From positions 180,031-244,030 of the forward strand of contig NZ_JAPDPI010000003.1 in assembly GCF_026013615.1 (NCBI RefSeq): a stretch of DNA of 64,000 nucleotides, in the 5' to 3' direction. The notes below the pieces were generated by a model. That model was not told where the DNA came from. It saw only the letters and a program-made list of their open reading frames with translations, and searched no databases. Both the position numbers and the translations under genes were made by a program. Source of the DNA: Plebeiibacterium marinum. Lineage in GTDB: Bacteria > Bacteroidota > Bacteroidia > Bacteroidales > Marinilabiliaceae. Shown here in pieces: positions 27,812 through 37,319 of the stretch; the first letter of the stretch is position 1, and each line of letters opens with the position of its first letter.

Positions 27812-30356
27812 TAGTCACTAATTTTATTTGTTTACTTTGAGGAGCACCGATAAAACTAGGCTTTAATCCTCCTGTATCTACCATAATTTTTTGCAAAACA
27901 ATTCCTGGCTCTAAAACTCTGATCCTTAATCGATGCAACCCTACTGTATCAATTAATAATTTACTTTTTGTAATATTGATCCTATTGGCCTGCCATCTAT
28001 CCATATCCCAAGGTTTATAATCTTTATTAATATTGATTATTTGTTCTTTCTTACCATCAACAGAAATGGCATACCTCAATCCCTTATTTGCATTAAAATT
28101 AAGAGTGGGCGAAACCAAAACACTCACATCAAACAGTCCTGTTGATTTAAAATCAATAGCATATTCAAGATAAACCGAGTCCTTACTGGTAGGATATTCA
28201 TTTTGAGGGAAAGTTGTAATTGAAGAATTGGTCTTGCCTAAATCAGGAATAACTTCCCAATGTATTTTATCATTACCTTTGGCAAACTGATAATTTGCAG
28301 CTTCTATAGAAACATAGCCATCCGCTTCTTCAAATACCAAATTTGAATTATCATAATTATCTAAAACTCTAACAACCTTTGGCATTATTCTGTGTTTGGG
28401 TTCTGCCCAGGATTTATATCCTATACGTATTTGATCCATTTGGTGATTCCATTTACCACCTGCAATTTGTGTATTGTAATGAATTGTAAATAATGAATCA
28501 CGATCAAAACAAGCTTTTATTACATCTGCCCAATAATTTGCTTTGGGATCATTACTTTTTGCCAGCTGATTATTTTTTGCAGCAGCATAATACATTTCGT
28601 ACAAATTACAACTAGCATTGGTTGGGAAAAGCACAAGCTGATCAAATGCATCCTTATATTCATTTGGAATAAAATTATAGAGACGCAATGCATCCAATGT
28701 CAGATCCCTGTATTCGTCACGAACCTTCTCAAACTCATTATAGTTTTCGAGACTAAAAGTTTCTTGGCTAAGCAATTCCGGAGTTACTCTATGGTTATAC
28801 TTTGTATATAAATTAATTATACGTGCTGCCTCATTTGCATATTTTTCGCCAAATTGTTCTGCACACCAATCAATTGTATATTGATACAAATTTTGCGAAT
28901 TAAAAGATGAAGGATCCCATGCCATATCAAGGAAAAAACTGATTGGAAATTCCATTGGCTTTAAATCACCTACGTTCAAGATCCATATTTGATCCACTCC
29001 ATGACTATAAGTCAGATTCATCTGTTCCCATATTCTCTGAATTTGACTTACGTTCAACCATTTATAACAACGCGGTCCCCCTACATAATCAACATGATAA
29101 TACATTCCATAGCCCCCTGAGCGTGCCGGAGCATTTACTTCAGGTAATTTACGAACATCACCCCAATTATCATCACATAACAATAATGTTACATCATCAG
29201 GCACACGCATTCCTTTATCGTAATAATCTTGAACTTCTTTATATAAAGCCCATACCTGAGGAGTTTCTTTAGCCGGCTTATGAGTAACTTCACTTATAAT
29301 TTTACGTTGATCTTTTACAATCTTTTCCAATAAAGAGATATTTGTACCTTCCTCCATCGCTTCATCGCCATCACCACGCATACCAACTGTTACAACCGTT
29401 TCGTAATCTCTATTGCGCTCCATACCTTTTTTCCAAAAATCAGAAAGTACTTCTGCATTCTGTTTATAATCCCACGGCCCTGAACCATAACGATGCCATT
29501 CGGCTTGTGCACGACCCATTGGCTCATGATGCGAGGTACTCATTACAATTCCTAATTTATCAGCTAACTTTCCATTTTCAGGATCATCATCAAAAAACGC
29601 TTTTCCCCACATGGCAGGCCAAAGAAAATTTCCTTTCAACCGAAGTATTAATTCAAATACGTGATTGTAAAACTTTGCATTAAATCCTCCAAAGTTTTCG
29701 CGAACCCAACCACCTAATGCAGGTTCTTCATCGTTTAAAAAAATTCCACGATATTTAACTTTTGGACTTTGTGTAACATAACGCCCCCTTTTTACAAAAA
29801 CACTTTCGTGTTTATCAACTGGAACATCTGCCCACCAATACCAAGGTGAAACACCCATTTCTCTAGACAAATTTAACATTGAATAAATAGTACCTCGTTT
29901 ATCAGATCCCATTAAAACCAATGCCTTATCGACATCTGGAAAGGGATTTTCAACAACTTGCAAACAACTCATTTCCCATTGTCCCTGAATGTCTTTAATC
30001 TCTAATTTTTTATTCTTGATTAATTGATCTATCCATCTATTTTTTCCAAGGGTTCCAATTAAAATTACGTTTTTTGATTGAGGCAGCTCCTTTTGATAAA
30101 TCTGTGTTGTTTTTCCTGTTACTTTTTGTATATCATTAACCAACCATTCTGACACTATTTCCACACCCTCATAATCCTGTTCATCTATAACAATTGGGGT
30201 AATTTCATTTTCAGAGCTAATGACAAAATCACCTTCTTTATTTTCGAAACTTAAATAAGTATTTTGATTTTGTGCAAATAGACTAATTTTCCCTATTAAT
30301 ATGAGTTGAATGACAAACAATAATCTTATCTCAACTTTAAAGGATTTTCTTTTCAT
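27798..30356 (-). CDS. GH115 xylan alpha-1,2-(4-O-methyl)-glucuronidase
   Basis: 852 residues from the ATG at 30356; an earlier in-frame ATG at 30374 adds six residues before a typical MKRKSFK signal-peptide start. The sequence follows GH115: early alpha/beta region with VILIGTLGKN, central barrel with KYRGIFLNDEEPALGGW, HHEPMGRAQAEW, and TLLLCDDNWGD, then a C-terminal beta-sandwich containing VSIEAANYQF. GH115 enzymes remove glucuronic acid side chains from internal positions of xylan. First gene of the downstream xylan operon and coupled to the esterase by a 14-bp overlap. Confidence 0.94.
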   Translation of the reverse strand: MKRKSFKVEIRLLFVIQLILIGKISLFAQNQNTYLSFENKEGDFVISSENEITPIVIDEQDYEGVEIVSEWLVNDIQKVTGKTTQIYQKELPQSKNVILIGTLGKNRWIDQLIKNKKLEIKDIQGQWEMSCLQVVENPFPDVDKALVLMGSDKRGTIYSMLNLSREMGVSPWYWWADVPVDKHESVFVKRGRYVTQSPKVKYRGIFLNDEEPALGGWVRENFGGFNAKFYNHVFELILRLKGNFLWPAMWGKAFFDDDPENGKLADKLGIVMSTSHHEPMGRAQAEWHRYGSGPWDYKQNAEVLSDFWKKGMERNRDYETVVTVGMRGDGDEAMEEGTNISLLEKIVKDQRKIISEVTHKPAKETPQVWALYKEVQDYYDKGMRVPDDVTLLLCDDNWGDVRKLPEVNAPARSGGYGMYYHVDYVGGPRCYKWLNVSQIQRIWEQMNLTYSHGVDQIWILNVGDLKPMEFPISFFLDMAWDPSSFNSQNLYQYTIDWCAEQFGEKYANEAARIINLYTKYNHRVTPELLSQETFSLENYNEFEKVRDEYRDLTLDALRLYNFIPNEYKDAFDQLVLFPTNASCNLYEMYYAAAKNNQLAKSNDPKANYWADVIKACFDRDSLFTIHYNTQIAGGKWNHQMDQIRIGYKSWAEPKHRIMPKVVRVLDNYDNSNLVFEEADGYVSIEAANYQFAKGNDKIHWEVIPDLGKTNSSITTFPQNEYPTSKDSVYLEYAIDFKSTGLFDVSVLVSPTLNFNANKGLRYAISVDGKKEQIININKDYKPWDMDRWQANRINITKSKLLIDTVGLHRLRIRVLEPGIVLQKIMVDTGGLKPSFIGAPQSKQIKLVTNEKK

Positions 30357-30577
30357 GTGATTTTTTTTATACATATATAACTAGTCAATATATGATCTAA
30401 TAATTATTAATTAAAGAATTACATTTTGATATTCTTATTAAATCATACCTATAACTATTTATTCCATCAAAATATATTTGATTACATTCATTGCAACTAA
30501 CATCCTATTTTGGCGCATCCTATACTAACGATAGATCACTCATCCTTTCCGCTATAAAATCTAGAACATTAAAGAAA

Positions 30578-30598
30578 GGGAGACCTATAAAGCCTCCC
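30578..30598 (-). terminator. Terminator after the GH30 gene
   Basis: On the minus strand GGGAG and CTCCC pair across an 11-nt loop and are followed by TTTCTTTAA. It stands about 25 nt past the GH30 stop and separates the SusCD operon from the GH115 operon. The stem is short, so efficiency is uncertain. No clear promoter box was seen in the remaining 200 bp before GH115. Confidence 0.5.
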
Positions 30599-30622
30599 TA
30601 TTAATACTTATAAATGATTTAT

Positions 30623-32266
30623 TTATAACTCAATTCTAAGAGAATAAATACTTCTAGGTGATATAATTATATCAAGATGCTTTAAATCATCACTCAAGCT
30701 AGTACCAACATCTTTCATATTATAATCCTCTGTTGTTTCAATTGCGCTATGAGCTGATATTTCACCTGGAGTTTCTATGAAAGTTTCGTAGGATTGTTCA
30801 CCCATATTCAGTGCTACAACCGTAATAACATCACCGGTTTCATTCACGTAGGCAGTAGCAAGTACATCTTCATCAGACACTTCTATACCTATCCTTGTCA
30901 TACCTGTTGCATAAGCAGAATAATGCCCCAAAATATATCCGTTTTTCATTACTTCTCCCTCAGTAACAGTACTTCTGGAATCATTATCTCCAATCATACC
31001 GTAAAATCTTTTAAGATACCAATATACATACGCACTGCAATATCCCTCCATACACATATGGATTTCTAAACCAAGCTGCTCCAGGTTATAAGACCACTTC
31101 CTAAATAAATGTTTATCCAGATCTTCTTCTTTTTCTCCTTCATTAAAGAGTTTTTCTGTCATCCACCAGGTTTTACCTGCAGGAGCCAAATAACTTGGAT
31201 ACAAATTACAGATGTAATCATGTCTGGCTTTTACATAACTATTTGCCAAATCGGTAAAGCCTTGATATAAATGCCCTACAAGAATATCTGTATTAGAAAA
31301 TGCTTCATTCGAATTTAAAACTGCATCTGTGTATTCTGGTAAAAATCCACAAGCTTCAGGTGACATTAATTTTACTCCTGCTGCTCTTATTTTTGCGCCG
31401 TAATTTGCTGTAAATGTCGCAGCCTCTTCCGGTGTCCAGTAAGTAAAATCCATATCCGGTTCATTTTGGATAGAGATAGCATAGATATTTACCCCTTTTG
31501 ATTTCATATAATTAACATATTCAATCAAATGGTCGGCATATGCATCATAGTTAGATGCAGGCAAATGTTTAATCGATTTACCATCTTTATCAATATATTC
31601 AGCCAGTTCATCAGTACAATCCCAAGGACAAGCAAATATTACAGCTCCGTAATTTTGTGCTTGCAATGCTCCAGCAACATCAGCATTCCACGTTGATTTA
31701 TCAGGATAAACCATTAAACGCAAAATAGAATACTGCAATTTACCATCAGGATCATACATAGTGGTCATTTCATCTGAATTAATCAAATTACTTCCTGTCC
31801 AAATAACAGGATTATACATACCTCCAAAACCAACAACCTTCTGATGCTTTGTATTTGGATTTAATGTAGTAAAAGGCAATGTTTCCTGAACTATAACAAC
31901 TTCGTCCTGTTCTCCTGTTTCTTTATTAACAACATAAATTTTCTGAGAACGCTTAGATGTTGAATTATTTTCAGACACAGTGAAGGAAACAGTTGTTAAC
32001 CCACTTTTACCAATTTCACCACCCGAAGATGGTGAAACATTGGTAATAAAGCTTTCCTCTACTGCTGTATTTATCTCCCACTCAACATTATCCCACACTA
32101 TGGTTGCACTAGATTGCCCACCTTTATCAGATACAGTTATCTCTGTTTTTGAGAACTTTGCATATCCTCCACCCTCTACTGTCTTAGGTCCATCCTCAGA
32201 TTTAGAGCATGACCAGGAAAATACTGACAATAATGCTATTAAAATGTATGTTATAATATTCTTCAT
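30623..32266 (-). CDS. BACON domain-GH30 endo-xylanase/glucuronoxylanase lipoprotein
   Basis: 547 residues from the ATG at 32266. The frame opens earlier at a GTG (32290), which would overlap the upstream gene, but the ATG begins a clean lipoprotein signal (LLSVFSWSC). Residues about 35-130 are a BACON binding domain (FSKTEITVSDKGG ... VIVQE). The GH30 barrel follows, with acid/base Glu269 in SIQNEPDMDF and nucleophile Glu371 in WWMTEKLF, plus a small side beta-domain at the C-terminus. Family role: endo-cleavage of xylan, often guided by glucuronic acid side chains. Last gene of the SusCD operon, 10 bp after the GH10-like protein. Confidence 0.92.
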   Translation of the reverse strand: MKNIITYILIALLSVFSWSCSKSEDGPKTVEGGGYAKFSKTEITVSDKGGQSSATIVWDNVEWEINTAVEESFITNVSPSSGGEIGKSGLTTVSFTVSENNSTSKRSQKIYVVNKETGEQDEVVIVQETLPFTTLNPNTKHQKVVGFGGMYNPVIWTGSNLINSDEMTTMYDPDGKLQYSILRLMVYPDKSTWNADVAGALQAQNYGAVIFACPWDCTDELAEYIDKDGKSIKHLPASNYDAYADHLIEYVNYMKSKGVNIYAISIQNEPDMDFTYWTPEEAATFTANYGAKIRAAGVKLMSPEACGFLPEYTDAVLNSNEAFSNTDILVGHLYQGFTDLANSYVKARHDYICNLYPSYLAPAGKTWWMTEKLFNEGEKEEDLDKHLFRKWSYNLEQLGLEIHMCMEGYCSAYVYWYLKRFYGMIGDNDSRSTVTEGEVMKNGYILGHYSAYATGMTRIGIEVSDEDVLATAYVNETGDVITVVALNMGEQSYETFIETPGEISAHSAIETTEDYNMKDVGTSLSDDLKHLDIIISPRSIYSLRIEL

Positions 32267-32276
32267 AATCAATCTT

Positions 32277-34403
32277 TTATTCTTGCGCACCTAAACCAAC
32301 AACAAAACCAGCATATCCTTGTTTTCTGTTATAACCGGAATCCCATAATCCAAAACTATTGCTAACTGGGTTTGCCAATGAAATTCCATATTGTTGTGAA
32401 ACAGGGATTTTTGTTTTATATAAATCTACAACAGTTTTATAAATTTCAGACTGAAGTGCATATGCTTCTTCCGTTTCTTCAGAAGAAACTCTAAAGTCTT
32501 TAATAAATATGAGTTTCCCTGTTGACGCTAAAACATCAAACATATCCGACACGACATCTAAATCAGACTCAAGATTTAAATCAAGGCTAACAGCTACACC
32601 ATCAATATCATTATTACTATTAACTGTGTTAACTATGGTGTTTAGTTTATCAGAGTTTGTATTTAAACCATTCTCACTAATAAATAACTTACTTCCAGAA
32701 GCAGCATTTGCTCTTGCGGTACTAAATGCCTGGGCAATATAATCGCTACCGATGTAATCAGCCCAATAGAATGAACCTTCAACAGAAGAACCACTACTTA
32801 CTGCCACACTTCCATCTTCTGCAAATGGATTAGATACCACAGTCCAAGCATTAATTTTTTCACCCTCATTTGTCAACACATCTTCAACATAACCATTTAG
32901 TACTTTTTCTACTGCAGTCTTTTTCACATCATCTGAAACATCTAAGGTTACATCTTTTTGTTCCATAACGGCACTTCCCAAACCAGTTGGTGCACTTGTA
33001 AGCATCGTAAGATAAATTTTATCAAACCAATGCCCTCCTTCTCGAATTTTAATTGAAACGGTATGTTCACCAGCATCTAAAACGAATTCACTTTGTGTAC
33101 TACTATATAATTTAAACCAGGTCCAGGTATCCGTATTAGTTTCTGCACCCCAAGCTGGCCATCCAGGACAAAAATACTCAGCACCATCTACACTCATAAA
33201 GAAAGAATCATCACCACCCCAAGGATATTCAGCTCTTTGTCGTATCCACAAATAATATGTACCAGATGTATGTACATTAAAAGTATAAGTAAATTGATAA
33301 TCTTGATTATCAAGATCAGATGGGGTTCCTGTTCCTGTATGGCTATTTCCTGAATCACCATCAATAATGCCATTTAAATATACCCCACCAGATACATTAT
33401 CGTCATCAACAGGAATCATCCACTTACCAATTTGTTGTGCATCTTCACACTCCAAAAATATTTGATCAGGATCTTCTACTGAACCATTTAAGTTAATAAG
33501 AGAAATCCCCTGAATATTTATGTAATAGGTAACATTAGATGTATACCCTAACTCCATTTTAAAAGAAAACGATCCACTTCCATCAAAATCTGAAGTTTGA
33601 ATCTGAATCTTATTCCAGCCTATTTTAGTAGTAAAAGTAGCACTAGGGGTTCCTGTTCCCATCCAATCCATTTCTGGATCGTTTGTATTTAAACCAGTAA
33701 AAGTCACTCTTCCTTCACCTTCTTGAGTTGAAAGCACATAGAAAGTCAATTCAAATTTAGCTCCATCTTCAACTGTATAAATAGGTGATTGCAGTGAAGT
33801 AGCATCACTAGAACTTACAGATCCATCATTAACCATTTTAACCGACGGTTGTTCCATATAATCGACAACAGATACATCTCCATTTACTGTCCATCCATCA
33901 AAAGTTCCATCAGTAAAAACACCTGATTTCACAAAATTTGGAAAAAGTGGAGTCTGGAATGTAAGTGAAGCAGCAATTGTATTCAGGTAAGTATCGTTCT
34001 GATTAAAATTTGAAACTATAGCATCTCCATAAACTGATACGCCTAACTCTTCAGCTCTGCTTATATATGAATCAATATCTGTAAAATCTAAAACACCTTC
34101 ATCGGACATAATTACGTCAGAATTAAGCGCTGAGATTGGCGTAATTTGTTCAAAATTTGTCTTTAACAAGGTTGCATTTGCATTTGAACCTGACAGATCA
34201 TCTAAAGATACATTTGTTCCAATCAAAAGATCTCCCGAATATGATTTAAGCACATCATAATTACATAGAGTTTCGTCAACAATAACACCAATTGGTTTCT
34301 CATTTTCAATCCCTGATTCAACTTCTTCATCAAGCTTTGCACAAGAAAACATAAATAGTGCTGATGATAATATGACTAAATATTTTATATCAAATACTTT
34401 CAT
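32277..34403 (-). CDS. Catalytically dead GH10 scaffold with inserted carbohydrate-binding modules (probable xylan surface-binding protein)
   Basis: 708 residues; lipoprotein signal ALFMFSC. Residues about 55-150 follow the first half of GH10 (LKTNFEQITP ... EGVLDFTDIDSY), but the substrate-binding GHTLxWHxQ is replaced by GDAIVSNFNQN. About 160-305 is a CBM4/22-like module (TFDGWTVNG start) and about 315-470 a second CBM6/35-like module (ECEDAQ ... DDNVSGGVYL). The GH10 frame resumes at about 495: WDVVNE has become WTVVSN (Glu to Asn525) and TELD has become IKDF (Glu to Lys635). Both catalytic glutamates are absent, so hydrolysis is not expected. In known xylan loci this slot after SusC-D-C-D-xusE holds Xyn10C with inserted CBMs. 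Inference: it now only binds xylan. Confidence 0.85.
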   Translation of the reverse strand: MKVFDIKYLVILSSALFMFSCAKLDEEVESGIENEKPIGVIVDETLCNYDVLKSYSGDLLIGTNVSLDDLSGSNANATLLKTNFEQITPISALNSDVIMSDEGVLDFTDIDSYISRAEELGVSVYGDAIVSNFNQNDTYLNTIAASLTFQTPLFPNFVKSGVFTDGTFDGWTVNGDVSVVDYMEQPSVKMVNDGSVSSSDATSLQSPIYTVEDGAKFELTFYVLSTQEGEGRVTFTGLNTNDPEMDWMGTGTPSATFTTKIGWNKIQIQTSDFDGSGSFSFKMELGYTSNVTYYINIQGISLINLNGSVEDPDQIFLECEDAQQIGKWMIPVDDDNVSGGVYLNGIIDGDSGNSHTGTGTPSDLDNQDYQFTYTFNVHTSGTYYLWIRQRAEYPWGGDDSFFMSVDGAEYFCPGWPAWGAETNTDTWTWFKLYSSTQSEFVLDAGEHTVSIKIREGGHWFDKIYLTMLTSAPTGLGSAVMEQKDVTLDVSDDVKKTAVEKVLNGYVEDVLTNEGEKINAWTVVSNPFAEDGSVAVSSGSSVEGSFYWADYIGSDYIAQAFSTARANAASGSKLFISENGLNTNSDKLNTIVNTVNSNNDIDGVAVSLDLNLESDLDVVSDMFDVLASTGKLIFIKDFRVSSEETEEAYALQSEIYKTVVDLYKTKIPVSQQYGISLANPVSNSFGLWDSGYNRKQGYAGFVVGLGAQE

Positions 34404-34483
34404 AAATTATTGATTTTAGTTCAAATCAACCCTTTAGAATCCTAAGATCAAAAGAGTTAACTTGAACAATTTGAATATATAAA

Positions 34484-35518
34484 CTACTCAACCTTAATAC
34501 TATAAGAATCCACAGACACTCCTCTATTTCTACAAACTAAAGTATCTTTTGTAGCATAAGTATAACCCAAATCAGTGAGCTCAACAGTATAATCGAGATA
34601 TAAACCATCGCGATCTAGGCCTCCCCAACTGTTTTTTTCTCCTTCAGTTACAAATTTACCTGTACCACTTACTGTATAGGAAGATGAATTACTTGCTATA
34701 GTGCAATTGTTGTTGTCATCAAAGGTTAAAATTAATTCTATTTCAGCACGTGTAGTCTCATTATCATCTTCATAGATTGTAATAGGCAAAGAACATTCTT
34801 TATAGGCTAAAGTAGAAACATTAACTAATTCATCATTAGCAACATACTCCTCACTACGGACATCTGTTATTGTACTAACACCATCCGAAATCTGATCTTC
34901 ACCTCTCCTTAAGTATGTTGCATGCCAAGGATTTACATACTTAATTGCATATAATATATAGTTTTTAGGAAGTTTTGACCAATCACTACTATTAAGTAAA
35001 TTAGGATTTTCTACTTCCGCCGCCTTACCTGACAATATACTATCAGCATTTACTACATCTGTCATTATAAGGGGTATAACATATCTATTACCAATTGTTA
35101 GAGGATCTTCAAAAAAAGCATTTGTTAATTCCACGTCAACTCCACCAAGAATTTTACCTGCTTCAATAACAATCTTATTACTTCCAAGATTATAATAACT
35201 ACTTGGCATAGGAACTAAATCTGAGCCATCAACAAACGACACGCCATCACATAGTGATTCATCTACTTGGATATCAATAGTTATATCCTTAGTATTAGAG
35301 TATCCTCCACCTGTAGTAGCATTAATCCTAACTTTATGCTCATTGTCAAGTGAATTATCTGCATATAGATCTTTACCAAGTTCCAACGTTCTCAAAGGGT
35401 ACTGATCTGCAAAATATACTGTTGTATAATCAAAATCAGGATAAGAGATATCACTATTTTCGCAGGAGCAAAAAACCCCTGCTACAAAAACGATCAATAA
35501 TATTATCTTTAATTTCAT
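34484..35518 (-). CDS. DUF1735/XusE-like surface lipoprotein
   Basis: 344 residues from the ATG at 35518; a TTG at 35542 also opens the frame but overlaps SusD. Lipoprotein signal FVAGVFCSC. The N half resembles BT_3987/DUF1735 domains (VYFADQYPLRTLELG, then NRYVIPLIMTDV); the C half (LNSSDWSKLPKNYILYAIKY onward) resembles the DUF5627-type partner domain. No enzyme motif. It lies 14 bp after SusD and before the GH10-like protein, the place of xusE in Prevotella/Bacteroides xylan loci. Role inferred: auxiliary xylan binding at the cell surface. Confidence 0.8.
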   Translation of the reverse strand: MKLKIILLIVFVAGVFCSCENSDISYPDFDYTTVYFADQYPLRTLELGKDLYADNSLDNEHKVRINATTGGGYSNTKDITIDIQVDESLCDGVSFVDGSDLVPMPSSYYNLGSNKIVIEAGKILGGVDVELTNAFFEDPLTIGNRYVIPLIMTDVVNADSILSGKAAEVENPNLLNSSDWSKLPKNYILYAIKYVNPWHATYLRRGEDQISDGVSTITDVRSEEYVANDELVNVSTLAYKECSLPITIYEDDNETTRAEIELILTFDDNNNCTIASNSSSYTVSGTGKFVTEGEKNSWGGLDRDGLYLDYTVELTDLGYTYATKDTLVCRNRGVSVDSYSIKVE

Positions 35519-35532
35519 GTTTTTATTTATTT

Positions 35533-37296
35533 TTATTCCCAACCTTTATTCTGCACTAGTTTATCATACTTTAAACATTCACTAAATGGAATTGGTCCAT
35601 AATTCATATAATCACTGTATGAACGCGACTCCACATCAAACTCTTCGCCAGTACTTACATCAAATCCTTTAACTGTCGTCGCTAAATCCTCTTTCCACCT
35701 ACGCAAATCCCAAAAACGAAAACCTTCAAAACATAACTCAAGTCTTCTTTCATTCTGAATTAACTCTCGCATTTTATCCTTATCACCAGCACATTCGTCA
35801 AGATAAGGATCACTTGATATATCTAGTGCCCTTTTTCTTATAGCTCTTATGACATCCACAGATGAATAACTGGCATTAGGAGCTATACCCATTGGACCAT
35901 AAGCCTCGTTTGCTGCTTCAGCATAATTAAGAAACATTTCGGTATATCTGATTCTTGGAGTATAACTGGTCTTTTTCTGCCATGAACCATTTGAATTATT
36001 ATAGTTCACATCCATCCTCATACGCTTTTTCATATAGTATCCGGTACGTGTAGATGTTTCTAAAACATTAATACCATCATCTGTCCCTGAATCACTGCCT
36101 GTGAATATTGCTGCATCACTGACACCTTCAATATTAGAATTATAAATAATATAGTAAGACAAACGTGGATCTCTGTTAGCATAAGGATCTGTATCAACAT
36201 AAGCACTTGATCCGTGCGTAATAGGATATCCATCTTTATCAGGGAATGCATCTACTAAGTTTTGAGAAGGATTCATTTTTCCCTTACCAAATAAGGATGG
36301 AGGATAATTATCCTCTTCCTCATCTGATGTTTCACTTTTACTTGTTCTCCACAATATTTCATCTGGATTAATTCCTTCATTAACATTGTTTAGTTCTGTC
36401 TGATTATTAAAAAAGGTAACTCCTTGAGGATCTAATCCAGAAATACCACCTATGTAATTCAATACATCAGCAGAATACTTTGCTGCGTCCTCCCATGTTG
36501 TAGTATTTGATCCATCCTGAAAAGCAGGGCTTGCTGCCAGTAAAGCAACTCTTGAGCGAAATGCCTTTGCTATTTGTCCATCGATCAATTGTCTGAAATA
36601 GTCACCCATTGTTCTGTTATAAGTACCATATGAAGTAACCATGCTTTTATATTTTTCAGGAACTTCATCTAACGAATAGACACTTACATATTCTTCAGGT
36701 AAATAATCAATAGCATAATTTAAATCTGTAATTATTTGGTCAACACAAGCCTGAAAGGTTGCACGTTCCTGATTAAAATCTGAATTAACATTCTGGGGAG
36801 ATGTTACAATTGGAATACCTAATAACTCTCCATTCGAAGAAAAACCAGCATGATTTTTTAGCAAGTTATACATATACAAACCTCTCAGTCCATAAGCTTC
36901 ACCTTTTAAACGCATATTAAAAAGCTCAGCAGCCTCCTCATCTTCATCCCATTCTACTTTATCACAATTTTCTAAGAAGGTATTTACATATTGAATAGCA
37001 CCATAACTATTATTCCATGCACTGACAGGATTATTCGAAGCAGTCCATGAACCTGTGGCCATCTTTAAATATGAATTATTGATTTCATTTGTTACTGCAT
37101 CGTCTGTGGCATATTCTGTATTTCCGTATGCATCAGGTAAAAAACGGTAACCTGATACCAAGACCCCTTGAGCATACTGTGGATTTGAATACATTAAATC
37201 AATATCCTTCATATTCTCTATTGCAGGTTCAAACAAGTCTTCACAGCTTGATAGAACCAACAAACTAATTAAAAGGAATAATATATTTCTTTTCAT
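35533..37296 (-). CDS. SusD-like lipoprotein (XusD position)
   Basis: 587 residues. Lipoprotein signal SLLVLSSC. SusD core features include RLKGEAYGLRGLYMYNLL and the C-terminal block IQNERRLELCFEGFRFWDLRRW; tail KLVQNKGWE. It follows the short SusC by 23 bp and is its surface lid. Xylan specificity is inferred from the locus. Confidence 0.93.
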   Translation of the reverse strand: MKRNILFLLISLLVLSSCEDLFEPAIENMKDIDLMYSNPQYAQGVLVSGYRFLPDAYGNTEYATDDAVTNEINNSYLKMATGSWTASNNPVSAWNNSYGAIQYVNTFLENCDKVEWDEDEEAAELFNMRLKGEAYGLRGLYMYNLLKNHAGFSSNGELLGIPIVTSPQNVNSDFNQERATFQACVDQIITDLNYAIDYLPEEYVSVYSLDEVPEKYKSMVTSYGTYNRTMGDYFRQLIDGQIAKAFRSRVALLAASPAFQDGSNTTTWEDAAKYSADVLNYIGGISGLDPQGVTFFNNQTELNNVNEGINPDEILWRTSKSETSDEEEDNYPPSLFGKGKMNPSQNLVDAFPDKDGYPITHGSSAYVDTDPYANRDPRLSYYIIYNSNIEGVSDAAIFTGSDSGTDDGINVLETSTRTGYYMKKRMRMDVNYNNSNGSWQKKTSYTPRIRYTEMFLNYAEAANEAYGPMGIAPNASYSSVDVIRAIRKRALDISSDPYLDECAGDKDKMRELIQNERRLELCFEGFRFWDLRRWKEDLATTVKGFDVSTGEEFDVESRSYSDYMNYGPIPFSECLKYDKLVQNKGWE

Positions 37297-37319
37297 CTTT
37301 TTAAATTTTAAAAATTAGA

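Noticed and set aside
32277..34403. Annotation as an active endo-xylanase on the basis of GH10 similarity
   Set aside because: Both catalytic glutamates and the substrate-binding histidine motif are replaced.
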